NCBI RefSeq assembly: GCF_001598555.1
Contig: NZ_BCZE01000001.1
Coordinates: forward strand, 103,980-167,979
DNA length: 64,000 bases
Reading direction: 5' to 3'
From: Novosphingobium rosa NBRC 15208
GTDB lineage: Bacteria > Pseudomonadota > Alphaproteobacteria > Sphingomonadales > Sphingomonadaceae
Numbering within the stretch: the first letter of the stretch is position 1; the number at the start of each line of letters is the position of its first letter. A model generated the notes under the pieces. The model had not been told where the DNA came from. It was given only the letters and a program-made list of their open reading frames with translations, and ran no database searches. Positions 50,553 through 58,977 of this stretch are shown here, piece after piece. Position numbers and translations under genes: made by a program.

Positions 50553-53414
50553 TCAAAACCGCTTGGTCACCTGCAGATTGGCGACGATGCCATAGGGATT
50601 GGCATTCTGCGTATCCATGCCGTTCCCGTTCGAGGACAGCACGACCGGCGGCTGCTTGTTGGTGAGATTGCGCAGATTGAGCGCGACATTCATCCCCTTC
50701 GCCCAGGCCGGATTGTCCAGAGCATCGAAATCATAGACCAGCGTGAGATCATAGGTGGTCCAGGAGGGGATTTTGGCATTGGGCAGCGCCGCGCCATTCA
50801 CCACGATGGGAATGTTGTTCACATAGGAACCGACATAATCGAAGGCCGGGGTGATGGTGAGCGGCCCCCAGTTCCACGTCACGCTGCCACGCCCGCGCAG
50901 GCTGACCGGGTAATTGACGATGTCCACCCCGTCGATCACCGCGCCGCCATTGACCACCTGCGTCTTGTTACCGAGGATCTTGGTGAAGCTGCCCGCCAGC
51001 GTGAGGTGGGACTTGTCCAGATCGAAGCGATAGCTGGCCAGCACATCGATGCCGTTCTGCCGCACGTCCGAAGCATTGGCGTTGCGGCTGTAGGTGATGG
51101 CCCGCGCCGTGCAGAGCTGGCTCTCATCGATGTTGGCCGGGGCATTGACCAGCACGGCGGCATAGAGCGGGTTGTAGGTCGCCCGGTTGCCGTTGACGCA
51201 GGTGCTCGGCTGGGCCGCCGCCACGATATAGGGCGCGTAAAGCGCGCGGTTCGCCGGGCTGGCCAGATAGCTGGTGCGATAGCTTTGCAGGCCGATGATC
51301 TGGTTCTGATAATGGATGTTGTAATAGGTGAAGGACAGGTTCAGCCCGCGCAGCAGCGAAGGCTTCACATCGAAGCCGAAGGAATAGTTGGTCGCGGTTT
51401 CGGGGAGAAGCTGCGCATTGCTGCCCGAAACGTTCAGCACATTGGTCTGGTTGGTCGCCGCATTGGTGAGGCCGATGCTAGGGTCACCCGAAAGATTGGT
51501 GATCGTGGCGAGGGCGACGTTGGAGAAGAAGGCCGGATTGTTCTCGATCAGATTGGGCGCGCGGAATGACGTGCCCCAGGCGCCGCGCAGCGACAGGCCG
51601 GTCACCACATCCCAGGTGAGGCCGACCTTGGGGTTGGTGGTGCTGCCCACATCGGAATAATGTTCGGTCCGCACGGCGGCATCGAGCATCAGGCGCTTGA
51701 TGCCCGGCAGGGTGAAGCCCTCGCCCAGCAGCGGCACGAAGAGTTCGGCATAGCCTGCCTTGATGGTGCGGTTGGCATAGGCATAGGGCACATCGACCGT
51801 TGCCTGCACGCCGATCGAGCTGCGCCACTGGGTGATGTAAAGATATTGGCCGCCGATCGCGCCCTTGATCGTGCCGCCCGGCAGGTTGAACAGGCTGCCG
51901 CCGAAGCGCAGATCATACTGGCTGATGCTGGAGCGGTTCTTGTCGAAGGCGGCAGGGAAGATGGCCGCCAGCACCGATTGGGGCGCGGCTGTGGTGCTGA
52001 AGGGGTTGTAGGTGCCGTTGTTCAGCGCGGCCTGCAGCGCGGTGGTGTTGAGATTGCCCGCCAGCGCATCGATGCAGTTGGCGCAGTTCTTGTCGCGCGA
52101 GAAGTTGACGCCGGCATCGGCCTTCCAGTCGCCGAACATGCGATAGGTGGCGTTGAGCGAGCCCTGATAGGACACATCGTAGATGTGGGTGGTGCCGATG
52201 CCGACATCCTTCATCAGCGAGAAGTCGACCGTTTCCGCCGCGCCCGGAGCCACCCCCGGAACGCCCGCAATGTAATAGGGGCTGGTGGATGGCAGTGTGC
52301 GCACGGCGGACTGGACATAGCTGTGCAGCGTGCTCTCGCGCCGGTTGTAGAAGGCCAGCGCGGAAAGGTGGAGCCGCTCGCCAATGTCCTGCTCGGCGGT
52401 CAGCGAGACCTGATTGCGCACCGTATGCGGGAGGAAGGTGGTGGCATTGTTGGCGTCGGCCAGATTGGCCTGATTGTAGAGCAGATTGGCGGCGGTCAGC
52501 CCCGTGCCGGAGGCGGGGGAATTGGGGTTGATGCCGTAATAATCGAAAGCGCCCGCCGTGGGATAATATGGGTTGGTGCCCGAGCGCGGCACGACGATGT
52601 TGGCGTAAAGCCCCGCTGTGGCGGTGTTGGTGCGCACGCGGTTGTCCGGCCCGCCCACGCTGCGCAGATCCTGGCGCAGATAGGGGCTTTGGCCATACAT
52701 CATCTCGCCCCGGTCGTCATGGTCATAGGCCAGCACGAAGCCGCCCGTGCCCCAGTCCTTGCCGGTGACGAAGCTGGCACCCCAGCCCGTATAGGCCGCC
52801 GAGCCCGTGCCGCGCAGCGTCAGCTCCATCCCCTTGAAGCGCTTGCGGGTGATGTAATTGACCACGCCCGCCACCGCATCCGAGCCATAGATGGCCGAAG
52901 CGCCGTCGGCGATCACCTCGATGCGTTCAATGGCGGAGGTGGGAAGCTGGTTGGCCTCGGTGAAGGAATAGACGTTGCCGGTCGGTGCGATGCGCTTGCC
53001 ATCCACCAGCAGCAGCGTGGCATTGCTGCCCAGCCCGCGCAGGTTGACGGTAGAGCCGCGTTGCAGATTGCCGCCGCCGTTCTGGCCGACGCGGGGCGTT
53101 TCATCGAAGCCCAGCCCCTGCACCTGCGGCAGTTCACGCAGCACATCGGTGGGGGTGGAATGGCCCGAGGCAGCCAATTGCTCACGCGTGACCGACACGG
53201 CGGAGGAACCCACGGCTGTGATTCCGCGAATGCTGGTGCCGGTGACGATGATATCGGCGTTCGGTGGGCTGACCGGGGGCTTTGCGCTGGCCGCCTGCTG
53301 ATCGGCTGCATCGGCCTCGGCTGGGGGAGGCGCGGTTTGCGCCTCCGCTCCGGTGGCGATGATGGTGATGGCGGCGGCACCAGCCAGCCACGCCCCACGA
53401 ATGGACTTGTCCAC
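50553..53414 (-). CDS. TonB-dependent outer-membrane receptor
   Basis: A 953-residue receptor. Signal peptide (AGAAAITIIATGAEA), TonB-box region PNADIIVTGTSIRGI, plug motif TVNLRGLGSNATLLLVDGKRI and DGASAIYGSDAVAGVVN, C-terminal Phe (NLQVTKRF). It is of the type common in sphingomonads for plant glycans and aromatics. The start is GTG 53414, preceded by GAGAGGATC. An ATTGTCAACAAT operator lies 68-79 bases upstream. It heads the tannase-cytochrome-OmpA operon, so a polyphenol or polyphenol ester is the probable ligand. Confidence 0.95.
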   Translation of the reverse strand: MDKSIRGAWLAGAAAITIIATGAEAQTAPPPAEADAADQQAASAKPPVSPPNADIIVTGTSIRGITAVGSSAVSVTREQLAASGHSTPTDVLRELPQVQGLGFDETPRVGQNGGGNLQRGSTVNLRGLGSNATLLLVDGKRIAPTGNVYSFTEANQLPTSAIERIEVIADGASAIYGSDAVAGVVNYITRKRFKGMELTLRGTGSAAYTGWGASFVTGKDWGTGGFVLAYDHDDRGEMMYGQSPYLRQDLRSVGGPDNRVRTNTATAGLYANIVVPRSGTNPYYPTAGAFDYYGINPNSPASGTGLTAANLLYNQANLADANNATTFLPHTVRNQVSLTAEQDIGERLHLSALAFYNRRESTLHSYVQSAVRTLPSTSPYYIAGVPGVAPGAAETVDFSLMKDVGIGTTHIYDVSYQGSLNATYRMFGDWKADAGVNFSRDKNCANCIDALAGNLNTTALQAALNNGTYNPFSTTAAPQSVLAAIFPAAFDKNRSSISQYDLRFGGSLFNLPGGTIKGAIGGQYLYITQWRSSIGVQATVDVPYAYANRTIKAGYAELFVPLLGEGFTLPGIKRLMLDAAVRTEHYSDVGSTTNPKVGLTWDVVTGLSLRGAWGTSFRAPNLIENNPAFFSNVALATITNLSGDPSIGLTNAATNQTNVLNVSGSNAQLLPETATNYSFGFDVKPSLLRGLNLSFTYYNIHYQNQIIGLQSYRTSYLASPANRALYAPYIVAAAQPSTCVNGNRATYNPLYAAVLVNAPANIDESQLCTARAITYSRNANASDVRQNGIDVLASYRFDLDKSHLTLAGSFTKILGNKTQVVNGGAVIDGVDIVNYPVSLRGRGSVTWNWGPLTITPAFDYVGSYVNNIPIVVNGAALPNAKIPSWTTYDLTLVYDFDALDNPAWAKGMNVALNLRNLTNKQPPVVLSSNGNGMDTQNANPYGIVANLQVTKRF

Positions 53415-53481
53415 GATCCTCTCCCCTGTTGTCGGCGCTGAACACGCCCTTCTTTATGATTGCTATATTGAGTAGCTAATT

Positions 53482-53493
53482 ATTGTCAACAAT
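53482..53493. promoter_or_regulatory. GntR-type operator upstream of the TonB receptor
   Basis: ATTGTCAACAAT, a palindrome about 68 bases from the receptor start and just after the MFS stop. The same 12 bases occur at 54830-54841. FadR-subfamily GntR repressors bind TTGTC-ACAA-type sites, and a GntR gene lies at 56106. Confidence 0.7.
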
Positions 53494-53497
53494 CTAT

Positions 53498-54766
53498 TCA
53501 GAGGCGTGATCGCAGAGAAGAGATTATCGGCGATTTCTCCAAGGGCAGGATCAACAGGACGGACAGGGCAAGCCAGCAAGCCAGCGCGACCACCGGCATG
53601 GCCAGCGCACCGCTTTTTTGCGCAATCCAGCCGATGGCCGCCGGAGCCACCACACTGCCGACGTTGCCGCACAGATTGATCAGGGCGATGGCTCGCGCCC
53701 GGGCTCCGGCGAAGCGCGCGGTGGGGATGGTCCAGAACACCGATTGCGCGCCGCCCAACCCCAGTCCACCCAGCATCAGCGCGCCCAGCGCAACAGCGCC
53801 GCCACCCACGAAACCGGCGACGGCAAGGCCGACCGCGCCCAGCAGCATGGCCACGCCAAGGTGGCGATAGCGTTCGCCCGTGCGGTCGGAATGGCGGGCG
53901 TTGAGCATCATGCCCAGCGCAATGGCGATCCACGGCAGCGCGGTAAGCACGCCGATGGCCAGCGGATTGCGGATGCCGGTGCCGCCAATCGCGCTGGGCA
54001 GCCAGAAAATCAGCCCGTTGGCGCTGGTCACCAGCACCAGCCAAAGCAAGGCGCAGCGCCACAAAGCGGGCATATCGAGCGGCGCGGCGACAGCCTTCGG
54101 CCCATCCTCCGCCGCCAGCGCGCGGGCAATCCACCACCTGCTTTCAGCACTGAGCCAGCGCGCCTGCGCCGGACCATCGACGAACCATGCCGCCGCAGCC
54201 AGGCCCGCAAGCACCGTCGCCAACCCCTCGGCGGCGAACATCAGACGCCAGCCCGGCAAGCCCGCAACCTCCAGCTTGAGCAGCCAGCCGCACAAAGGCC
54301 CGCCCAGAATCACCGACAGCGGAATCGCCAGCAAGGTCAGGCCGATCGAGCGCCCACGCCACGCCTCTGGCAACCACAGGCTGACGTACCACACCACGCC
54401 GGGCGCAAAGCCACTTTCGAAAGCACCGAGGATAACCCGCAGCACGAAGAACTGCCACGGCACCTGAATCAGGCTCATCGCCCCGGCCGTCAGACCCCAG
54501 CCGATGACGCTGAAAGCGATCCATCGGCGCGCACCGACCCTCTGCAACAGCGCCATGCTGGGCAGCTGGCACAGGAGGTAGCCGACGAAGAACAGCCCCG
54601 CCCCCAGCCCATAGGCAGCCTGCCCCAGCCCGATATCATGGCGCATCGCCATGGCGGCAAAGCTGATGTTCACGCGGTCCACCGAGCTCAGCACAATCAG
54701 TGCGGCAAGCGGCGCAACAACACGGGCCATAACGCGGCGATAGGTGTGGGTGGCCTGGGGGTCCAT
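53498..54766 (-). CDS. MFS transporter, ACS/anion-cation symporter type
   Basis: A 422-residue major facilitator with 12 hydrophobic segments. The start VDRVNISFAAMAMRHDIGL is typical of the ACS subfamily (phthalate, tartrate, hexuronate symporters), and ILGAFESGFAPGVVWYVSLWLP is the TM4-5 motif of that group. It probably imports an organic acid with protons, such as gallate- or ferulate-derived acids. It is divergent from a P450 across the operator at 54828-54843 and precedes the TonB receptor on the same strand. GGGAGAG precedes the ATG. Confidence 0.9.
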   Translation of the reverse strand: MDPQATHTYRRVMARVVAPLAALIVLSSVDRVNISFAAMAMRHDIGLGQAAYGLGAGLFFVGYLLCQLPSMALLQRVGARRWIAFSVIGWGLTAGAMSLIQVPWQFFVLRVILGAFESGFAPGVVWYVSLWLPEAWRGRSIGLTLLAIPLSVILGGPLCGWLLKLEVAGLPGWRLMFAAEGLATVLAGLAAAAWFVDGPAQARWLSAESRWWIARALAAEDGPKAVAAPLDMPALWRCALLWLVLVTSANGLIFWLPSAIGGTGIRNPLAIGVLTALPWIAIALGMMLNARHSDRTGERYRHLGVAMLLGAVGLAVAGFVGGGAVALGALMLGGLGLGGAQSVFWTIPTARFAGARARAIALINLCGNVGSVVAPAAIGWIAQKSGALAMPVVALACWLALSVLLILPLEKSPIISSLRSRL

Positions 54767-54827
54767 GGCTCTTCTCTCCCTGATGTCTTGACGAGTGGAC
54801 TAGGTTGCGCCCATGAGAAGGTCAATG

Positions 54828-54843
54828 ATATTGTCAACAATAT
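54828..54843. promoter_or_regulatory. GntR-type operator in the MFS/P450 divergent promoter
   Basis: ATATTGT-CA-ACAATAT, a 16-base near-perfect palindrome containing the ATTGTCAACAAT seen at 53482-53493. It lies 62 bases upstream of the MFS start and 15 upstream of the P450 start. Confidence 0.72.
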
Positions 54844-54857
54844 GGGAAATGGCGGCG

Positions 54858-56027
54858 ATGCAGGATTATGATCCACTGGCCCATGAAGAGTTCGAAACGC
54901 CGCATCGCGTCTTTGCCGATCTGCGCGCGCGCTGCCCGGTGGCCCATAGCGAGGCCTTCGGCGGCTTCTGGATGCTGACCCGTCATCAGGACATCCGCGC
55001 GGTGCTGGAAGATGCCGACGGGTTCACCACCACGGTGCGCAATGTGGTGCCCGGCAGTTCGGCCACGGGACGCCGCCCCCCGCTGCATCTCGACGCGCCC
55101 GAACACACGCCCTATCGCCGCGCCATCGACCGGGCGCTGGGCCCGCGCCGGGTGGAGGACATCGCCCCGGTGATCGAGGCCCATGCGCGGCGGTTGATGC
55201 GCGATTTCGTGGCGCGCGGCGGCGGCGATCTGGTCGAGCACGTCTCCAGCCCCCTGCCCGCCCTGGCCTTCGCCGACTGGTTCGCGCTGGACGAGCCCCA
55301 GACCACGCTGCTGTGGCGCACCGCGCAGGCCTTTGTGAAAGCGTGGGAAGCCTTCGATGTCGAGACCGTGGGCCGCACCAGCGAAACGCTCTACGATCTG
55401 GCGCGCGACCTGATCGCCTCGCGCAGGCAGGCGCTGCTCGATCCGGAGCGCGATCCGGTCAGTTCGCTGCTGCAGGCGCAGGACGATGATGGCGCGCCCC
55501 TGCCCGACGAGATGCTGGTGGGCTGCGTGCGGCAAATTCTGGTGGTGGGGCTGGTGGCGCCGCCGGTGTTTCTGGGCAGTGTGGCCGTTCATCTGGCAGG
55601 CGATCCCGATCTGCAGGACAGGCTGCGCCGTGACGCCACCCTGACCATCCCGGCCACCGAGGAGTTCCTGAGGCTCTATACGCCCTATCGCGGCTTCGCG
55701 CGCACATCGCGCCATGGCGTCACCTTGCATGGTCGCGCCATCGCGCCGGGCGAACCGATCGCCCTGGCCTATGCCTCGGCCAACCGTGACGAAGCCGTGT
55801 TCGAGGATCCGCACAGCTTCCGGCTGAACCGCCCCAACATCCGCGAGCATCTGGCCTTTGGCCGGGGCCCTCATCGCTGCGCGGGGATGGCGATGGCCCG
55901 CCGGATGCTGCAGATCGCCATCCGCGTGCTGCTCGATGAAACACGCAGCATCGCCATGGATGGCGACCCGCGCATGAGCGGCATGCCCGAGGTCGGCCCG
56001 GTCTACGCGCCCCTGCGCGTGACATGA
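54858..56027 (+). CDS. Cytochrome P450, soluble, lacking the I-helix acid-alcohol pair
   Basis: A 389-residue class I bacterial P450. ExxR is E269-R272 (EFLR); the heme cysteine is C341 in FGRGPHRCAGM. The I helix reads VVGLVAPPVFLGS (229-241): V233-A234 stand where D/E-T normally handle proton delivery. GRRPPLHLDAPEHTPYRRA is the C-helix region. It is about 60% similar by eye to the P450 at 58978. ATG 54858 is chosen by alignment to that paralogue; ATG 54813 and 54849 are in frame but would place the operator inside the gene. No ferredoxin partner is nearby. Substrate unknown. Confidence 0.9.
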   Translation: MQDYDPLAHEEFETPHRVFADLRARCPVAHSEAFGGFWMLTRHQDIRAVLEDADGFTTTVRNVVPGSSATGRRPPLHLDAPEHTPYRRAIDRALGPRRVEDIAPVIEAHARRLMRDFVARGGGDLVEHVSSPLPALAFADWFALDEPQTTLLWRTAQAFVKAWEAFDVETVGRTSETLYDLARDLIASRRQALLDPERDPVSSLLQAQDDDGAPLPDEMLVGCVRQILVVGLVAPPVFLGSVAVHLAGDPDLQDRLRRDATLTIPATEEFLRLYTPYRGFARTSRHGVTLHGRAIAPGEPIALAYASANRDEAVFEDPHSFRLNRPNIREHLAFGRGPHRCAGMAMARRMLQIAIRVLLDETRSIAMDGDPRMSGMPEVGPVYAPLRVT

Positions 56028-56105
56028 TCGACAAGAATGGGCCGCCGGTCCATAAGGCTCGCCCCGCCAACCGCTCCATGCCTCACCATCAGCCAGACAG
56101 AACCC

Positions 56106-56789
56106 ATGCAAGACACGCAAAACCCCATCGGCGCCGATCAGACCACCCAGCGCGACGTGGCGCAATGGCTGCGTGACCGCATCCGGCGCGGCCTGCTGGT
56201 GCCGGGCCAGAGGCTGGTGGAGGCCGACATCATCCGCGACGCCGGGGCCACACGCAGCCGCGTGCGCGAGGCCTTTCAGCGGCTGGAAGGCGAAGGCCTG
56301 ATCGTGATCGAGGAGTTCCGCGGGGCCTCCGTCCGCACCTTCACGCGCGAGGATATCCAGCAGAGTTATCGCGCGCGCATGGTGCTGGAAGGCATTGCGG
56401 CGCATGATTTCGCGATGTCCGGCGATCAGGAGGCGAAAACGGATCTGGCGCGCCTGCAAGATGAACTCAACGGCTGCGAGCGCAGCGGCAACCACCTGCG
56501 TTTTGCCGAATTGAACGATGCCTGGCATGCCACCATTCTCAAAGGTTCGGGCAATCGCTATATTGCCGAGGCGGTGGCGCGGCTGCGGCTGCCGGTGCAT
56601 CGCCTGATCATCACCAGCTTCCACCGGGCCGAGCGGATCGACGACGCCAACACCGATCACCGCCGGATCACCGCCGCCATTCTGGAAGGGCGCGCCACCG
56701 AAGCCGAGCGCCTGATGCGCCGCCATATCAACGATGCGGCGCAGGCCGCGACCGAGCTGGACAGCGACCCGTCCACATCCGGCTTTTAG
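56106..56789 (+). CDS. GntR family transcriptional regulator (FCD subfamily)
   Basis: A 227-residue FadR-type regulator: the winged helix RDVAQWLRDRIRRGLLVPGQRLVEADI with GATRSRVREAFQRLEGEGLIV, then an all-helical FCD domain with metal/effector histidines (ELNDAWHATILKGSGN, NTDHRRITAAI, MRRHIND). Such proteins repress aromatic- or sugar-acid operons and are released by the substrate. It sits downstream of the P450, and the two ATTGTCAACAAT sites around the MFS and TonB genes are its likely targets. Confidence 0.92.
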   Translation: MQDTQNPIGADQTTQRDVAQWLRDRIRRGLLVPGQRLVEADIIRDAGATRSRVREAFQRLEGEGLIVIEEFRGASVRTFTREDIQQSYRARMVLEGIAAHDFAMSGDQEAKTDLARLQDELNGCERSGNHLRFAELNDAWHATILKGSGNRYIAEAVARLRLPVHRLIITSFHRAERIDDANTDHRRITAAILEGRATEAERLMRRHINDAAQAATELDSDPSTSGF

Positions 56790-56795
56790 GGCCAC

Positions 56796-56831
56796 ATCCG
56801 GGCGGCAGCCTGATGATGACGCCGCCCGGAT
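56796..56831. terminator. Bidirectional terminator hairpin
   Basis: ATCCGGGCGGC (56796-56806) pairs perfectly with GCCGCCCGGAT (56821-56831) across a 14-base loop, between the convergent GntR and alpha/beta hydrolase genes. Confidence 0.75.
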
Positions 56832-56846
56832 ATGGGAAAAACGATC

Positions 56847-57821
56847 CTAGATCTTCTTGCGGTCCAGCACCCACTCCTTGTCGCGACACAGGCCGCAATC
56901 CTTGCCCGTGAAGGCTGCCCCGGCCTTGCTATCGCCAAAGAGTTGCCAGTTCAGCCAGTTGAGCGACACCTGCGCTTCCGAGCCGCCATCGGTCTGGTTG
57001 AAGGTGCCCAGATGGCCCACAGCATGGCTGGCGACCGCCACCGGCACATGATCGATGCGTTTCAGGTCGTCCATGCCGTTTTCATAGGCGATGTCGCGCG
57101 GCCCGCCCAGAATGTAGAGCACCGGCGTGTGCAATCCCCTGAGCTGGTCCTTGCTGGTGGCCTCGCCGGTGTTGGGCGCGCGGTCATCGTTGAAAAAGCC
57201 GGTGTGCAGGCCGATCACCGCCTTGATACGCTGGTCCGCAGCGGCCTGCAGCGCCTGAAGCCCGCCGCAGCTGGTGCCCGCCACGGCCACGCGCGCCAGA
57301 TCGAGGCGGCCCTGGTAAGGCCCTGCGGCATTGGCCTTGTCCGCCAGATCCAGCCCGGCCAGCACATCGGCGGTCTGGCTTTTGCCCATGGCCTTGTCAT
57401 CGGCCGGCATGGGGGTTCCGGGTCCGCTGAGGATCTTGCCGGGCGCGATCACCAGAAAGCCGTGCGAGGCGATCTCCTCAAGAAACAGCCGCGCCGCAGC
57501 GCCATCGCCGCGGCACCCGCCATTGCCCCACAGCAGGATCGGCAGCTTGCGCTTCACCGCAGCCAGCCGGGCCGGACGATAGATGACATGATCGGGGAAG
57601 GCCGGGTCCACCGCCTTGATCGCGGCATAGGGCCCGCTGCCGGGATTGTCCGGCATCGACCATTTGAGCGGGCGCTGCCTGGCTGAATCCTCTTTCAGCG
57701 CGATATCGCCGGGCAGAGGCGCGCGTTTGGGAGCATCTTGCGCCAGCAGGGCGCCCGGAAGGCTGGCAGCCGAAACACTCAGGGCCAGCCCGAAGGCGGC
57801 AGCCGGAATCACACGCATCAC
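56847..57821 (-). CDS. Exported alpha/beta hydrolase
   Basis: A 324-residue hydrolase with a signal peptide (residues 1-28, AAAFGLALSVSAASLPGALLAQ-like core). The elbow GTSCGGLQAL carries the nucleophile; LLWGNGGCRGDG is the oxyanion loop and a C-terminal SHAVGHLGTFNQ holds a candidate His. It resembles dienelactone-hydrolase-like or PET-hydrolase-like proteins, but I cannot name the substrate. An operator-like TGCAAGCCCTTTCA lies 50 bases upstream, matching the site near the LacI gene, so it is probably LacI-controlled. Confidence 0.82.
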   Translation of the reverse strand: MMRVIPAAAFGLALSVSAASLPGALLAQDAPKRAPLPGDIALKEDSARQRPLKWSMPDNPGSGPYAAIKAVDPAFPDHVIYRPARLAAVKRKLPILLWGNGGCRGDGAAARLFLEEIASHGFLVIAPGKILSGPGTPMPADDKAMGKSQTADVLAGLDLADKANAAGPYQGRLDLARVAVAGTSCGGLQALQAAADQRIKAVIGLHTGFFNDDRAPNTGEATSKDQLRGLHTPVLYILGGPRDIAYENGMDDLKRIDHVPVAVASHAVGHLGTFNQTDGGSEAQVSLNWLNWQLFGDSKAGAAFTGKDCGLCRDKEWVLDRKKI

Positions 57822-57870
57822 TCTCTCCCTGTCGGTTCCGGGAGAGATGCTGCCTCAATGCAAAAATCGA

Positions 57871-57884
57871 TGCAAGCCCTTTCA
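57871..57884. promoter_or_regulatory. LacI-type operator upstream of the alpha/beta hydrolase
   Basis: TGCAAGCCCTTTCA, one base different from TGCAAGCGCTTTCA at 58943-58956. It lies 50 bases upstream of the hydrolase start, between the hydrolase and LacI genes. Confidence 0.6.
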
Positions 57885-57904
57885 TTGGAGCTTGCAAGGC
57901 GTGA

Positions 57905-58900
57905 CTAGGCGCTTTCCCGCGCAATGATGCGGAACCCCACATCGACCAGCAGGGAGGGCAAAGCCTCACCCGCCGCGCGGGCACGCAGGATGCGATGCAC
58001 CTCCGAGGCGATCCGCGCGCCATCGATATCGACCGAGGTGATCGTGGGCCGCATATCGCCCGCCAGCCGCAGATTGCCGAAGCCCGTCACCGCCAGCTGG
58101 TCGGGCACGCGCACCCCGGCGGCCTGCGCCTCCACCAGCAACCCTTGCGCGATCCAGTCCGAACCGCAGACCACCACATCCGGGCGATTCTCCAGATCGG
58201 CCAGACCGCGAAAGGCCAACCGCCCCTGCCCGAAATGGCTGGGAATGTTGACCTCCAGAATGCTCGGCTGCTCGCCGCCATCGGCCATCCAGTGCTCGGC
58301 GAAACTGGAGGCACGGGCTTGCGACCGCCCCGAGCGCGGCACCACCAGATGCGGGCGGCGATAGCCCCTGCCGTGCAGGAAACGCGCCATTTCGCGCCCC
58401 ACGGCGGCATGGGAAAAGCCCACGGCGACATCGATGGGGTCTTCGGGAAGACCCCATGTCTCGATCACCGTGGCCGACTGGCTTTTCAGCCTTTTGCGCG
58501 TCTCAACATCGCTGACGATGCCCGTCAGGATGATGGCATCGACCCGGCGTGACAAGGCCGCATCGATCTGCGCCTCCAGCCGGCGATTATCGGGTCCTGT
58601 CAAGGACATGACCACGCTGTTGCCGTCGGCGGACAGCTGCTCGATCATGGCTTCCATGGTGTCGTTGAAGATCGACTGGGCGATGTCGGGCACCAGCGCC
58701 GCGATCAGGCGCGAGCGGTTGGAAGCCAGCGCCCCGGCATTGAGATTGGGCAGATAGCCGGTTTCGACAATCGCCGTCTGCACGCGTTGCGCGGTCTGTT
58801 GCGCCACCATGGCGGGGTTGTTGAGAAAACGCGAGACCGTGGCGGTGGAAACACCGGCCAGCGAGGCCACCTCTTCAAGGCGTGGGGTGCGAGCATTCAT
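57905..58900 (-). CDS. LacI family transcriptional regulator
   Basis: A 331-residue LacI-type repressor: the N-terminal headpiece PRLEEVASLAGVSTATVSRFLNN, a hinge ending in LIAALVPDIAQSIF, and a periplasmic-binding-protein-like sensor (SRRVDAIILTGIVSD, RPDVVVCGSDWIAQGLL, GDMRPTITSVDIDGARIA). The ATG at 58900 gives a normal start; an upstream in-frame codon would add 19 residues with no similarity. It is divergent from the P450 at 58978, with the operator at 58943-58956 between them. The sensor ligand is unknown and need not be a sugar. Confidence 0.93.
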   Translation of the reverse strand: MNARTPRLEEVASLAGVSTATVSRFLNNPAMVAQQTAQRVQTAIVETGYLPNLNAGALASNRSRLIAALVPDIAQSIFNDTMEAMIEQLSADGNSVVMSLTGPDNRRLEAQIDAALSRRVDAIILTGIVSDVETRKRLKSQSATVIETWGLPEDPIDVAVGFSHAAVGREMARFLHGRGYRRPHLVVPRSGRSQARASSFAEHWMADGGEQPSILEVNIPSHFGQGRLAFRGLADLENRPDVVVCGSDWIAQGLLVEAQAAGVRVPDQLAVTGFGNLRLAGDMRPTITSVDIDGARIASEVHRILRARAAGEALPSLLVDVGFRIIARESA

Positions 58901-58942
58901 GCGACATGGGTTAGCGATCCGGCAAAATTTTGCAAAGAGTAT

Positions 58943-58956
58943 TGCAAGCGCTTTCA
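58943..58956. promoter_or_regulatory. LacI-type operator between LacI and P450 genes
   Basis: TGCAAGCGCTTTCA (TGNAAGCGCTTNCA consensus), a near-perfect palindrome in the 77 bases between divergent starts. A related site lies at 57871-57884. Confidence 0.75.
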
Positions 58957-58977
58957 TAGCCGCTTACACCCCGACTC

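Noticed and set aside
51660..53441. Open frame of about 590 codons opposite the TonB receptor
   Set aside because: Composition is that of an antisense shadow; the receptor has clear plug and barrel motifs.
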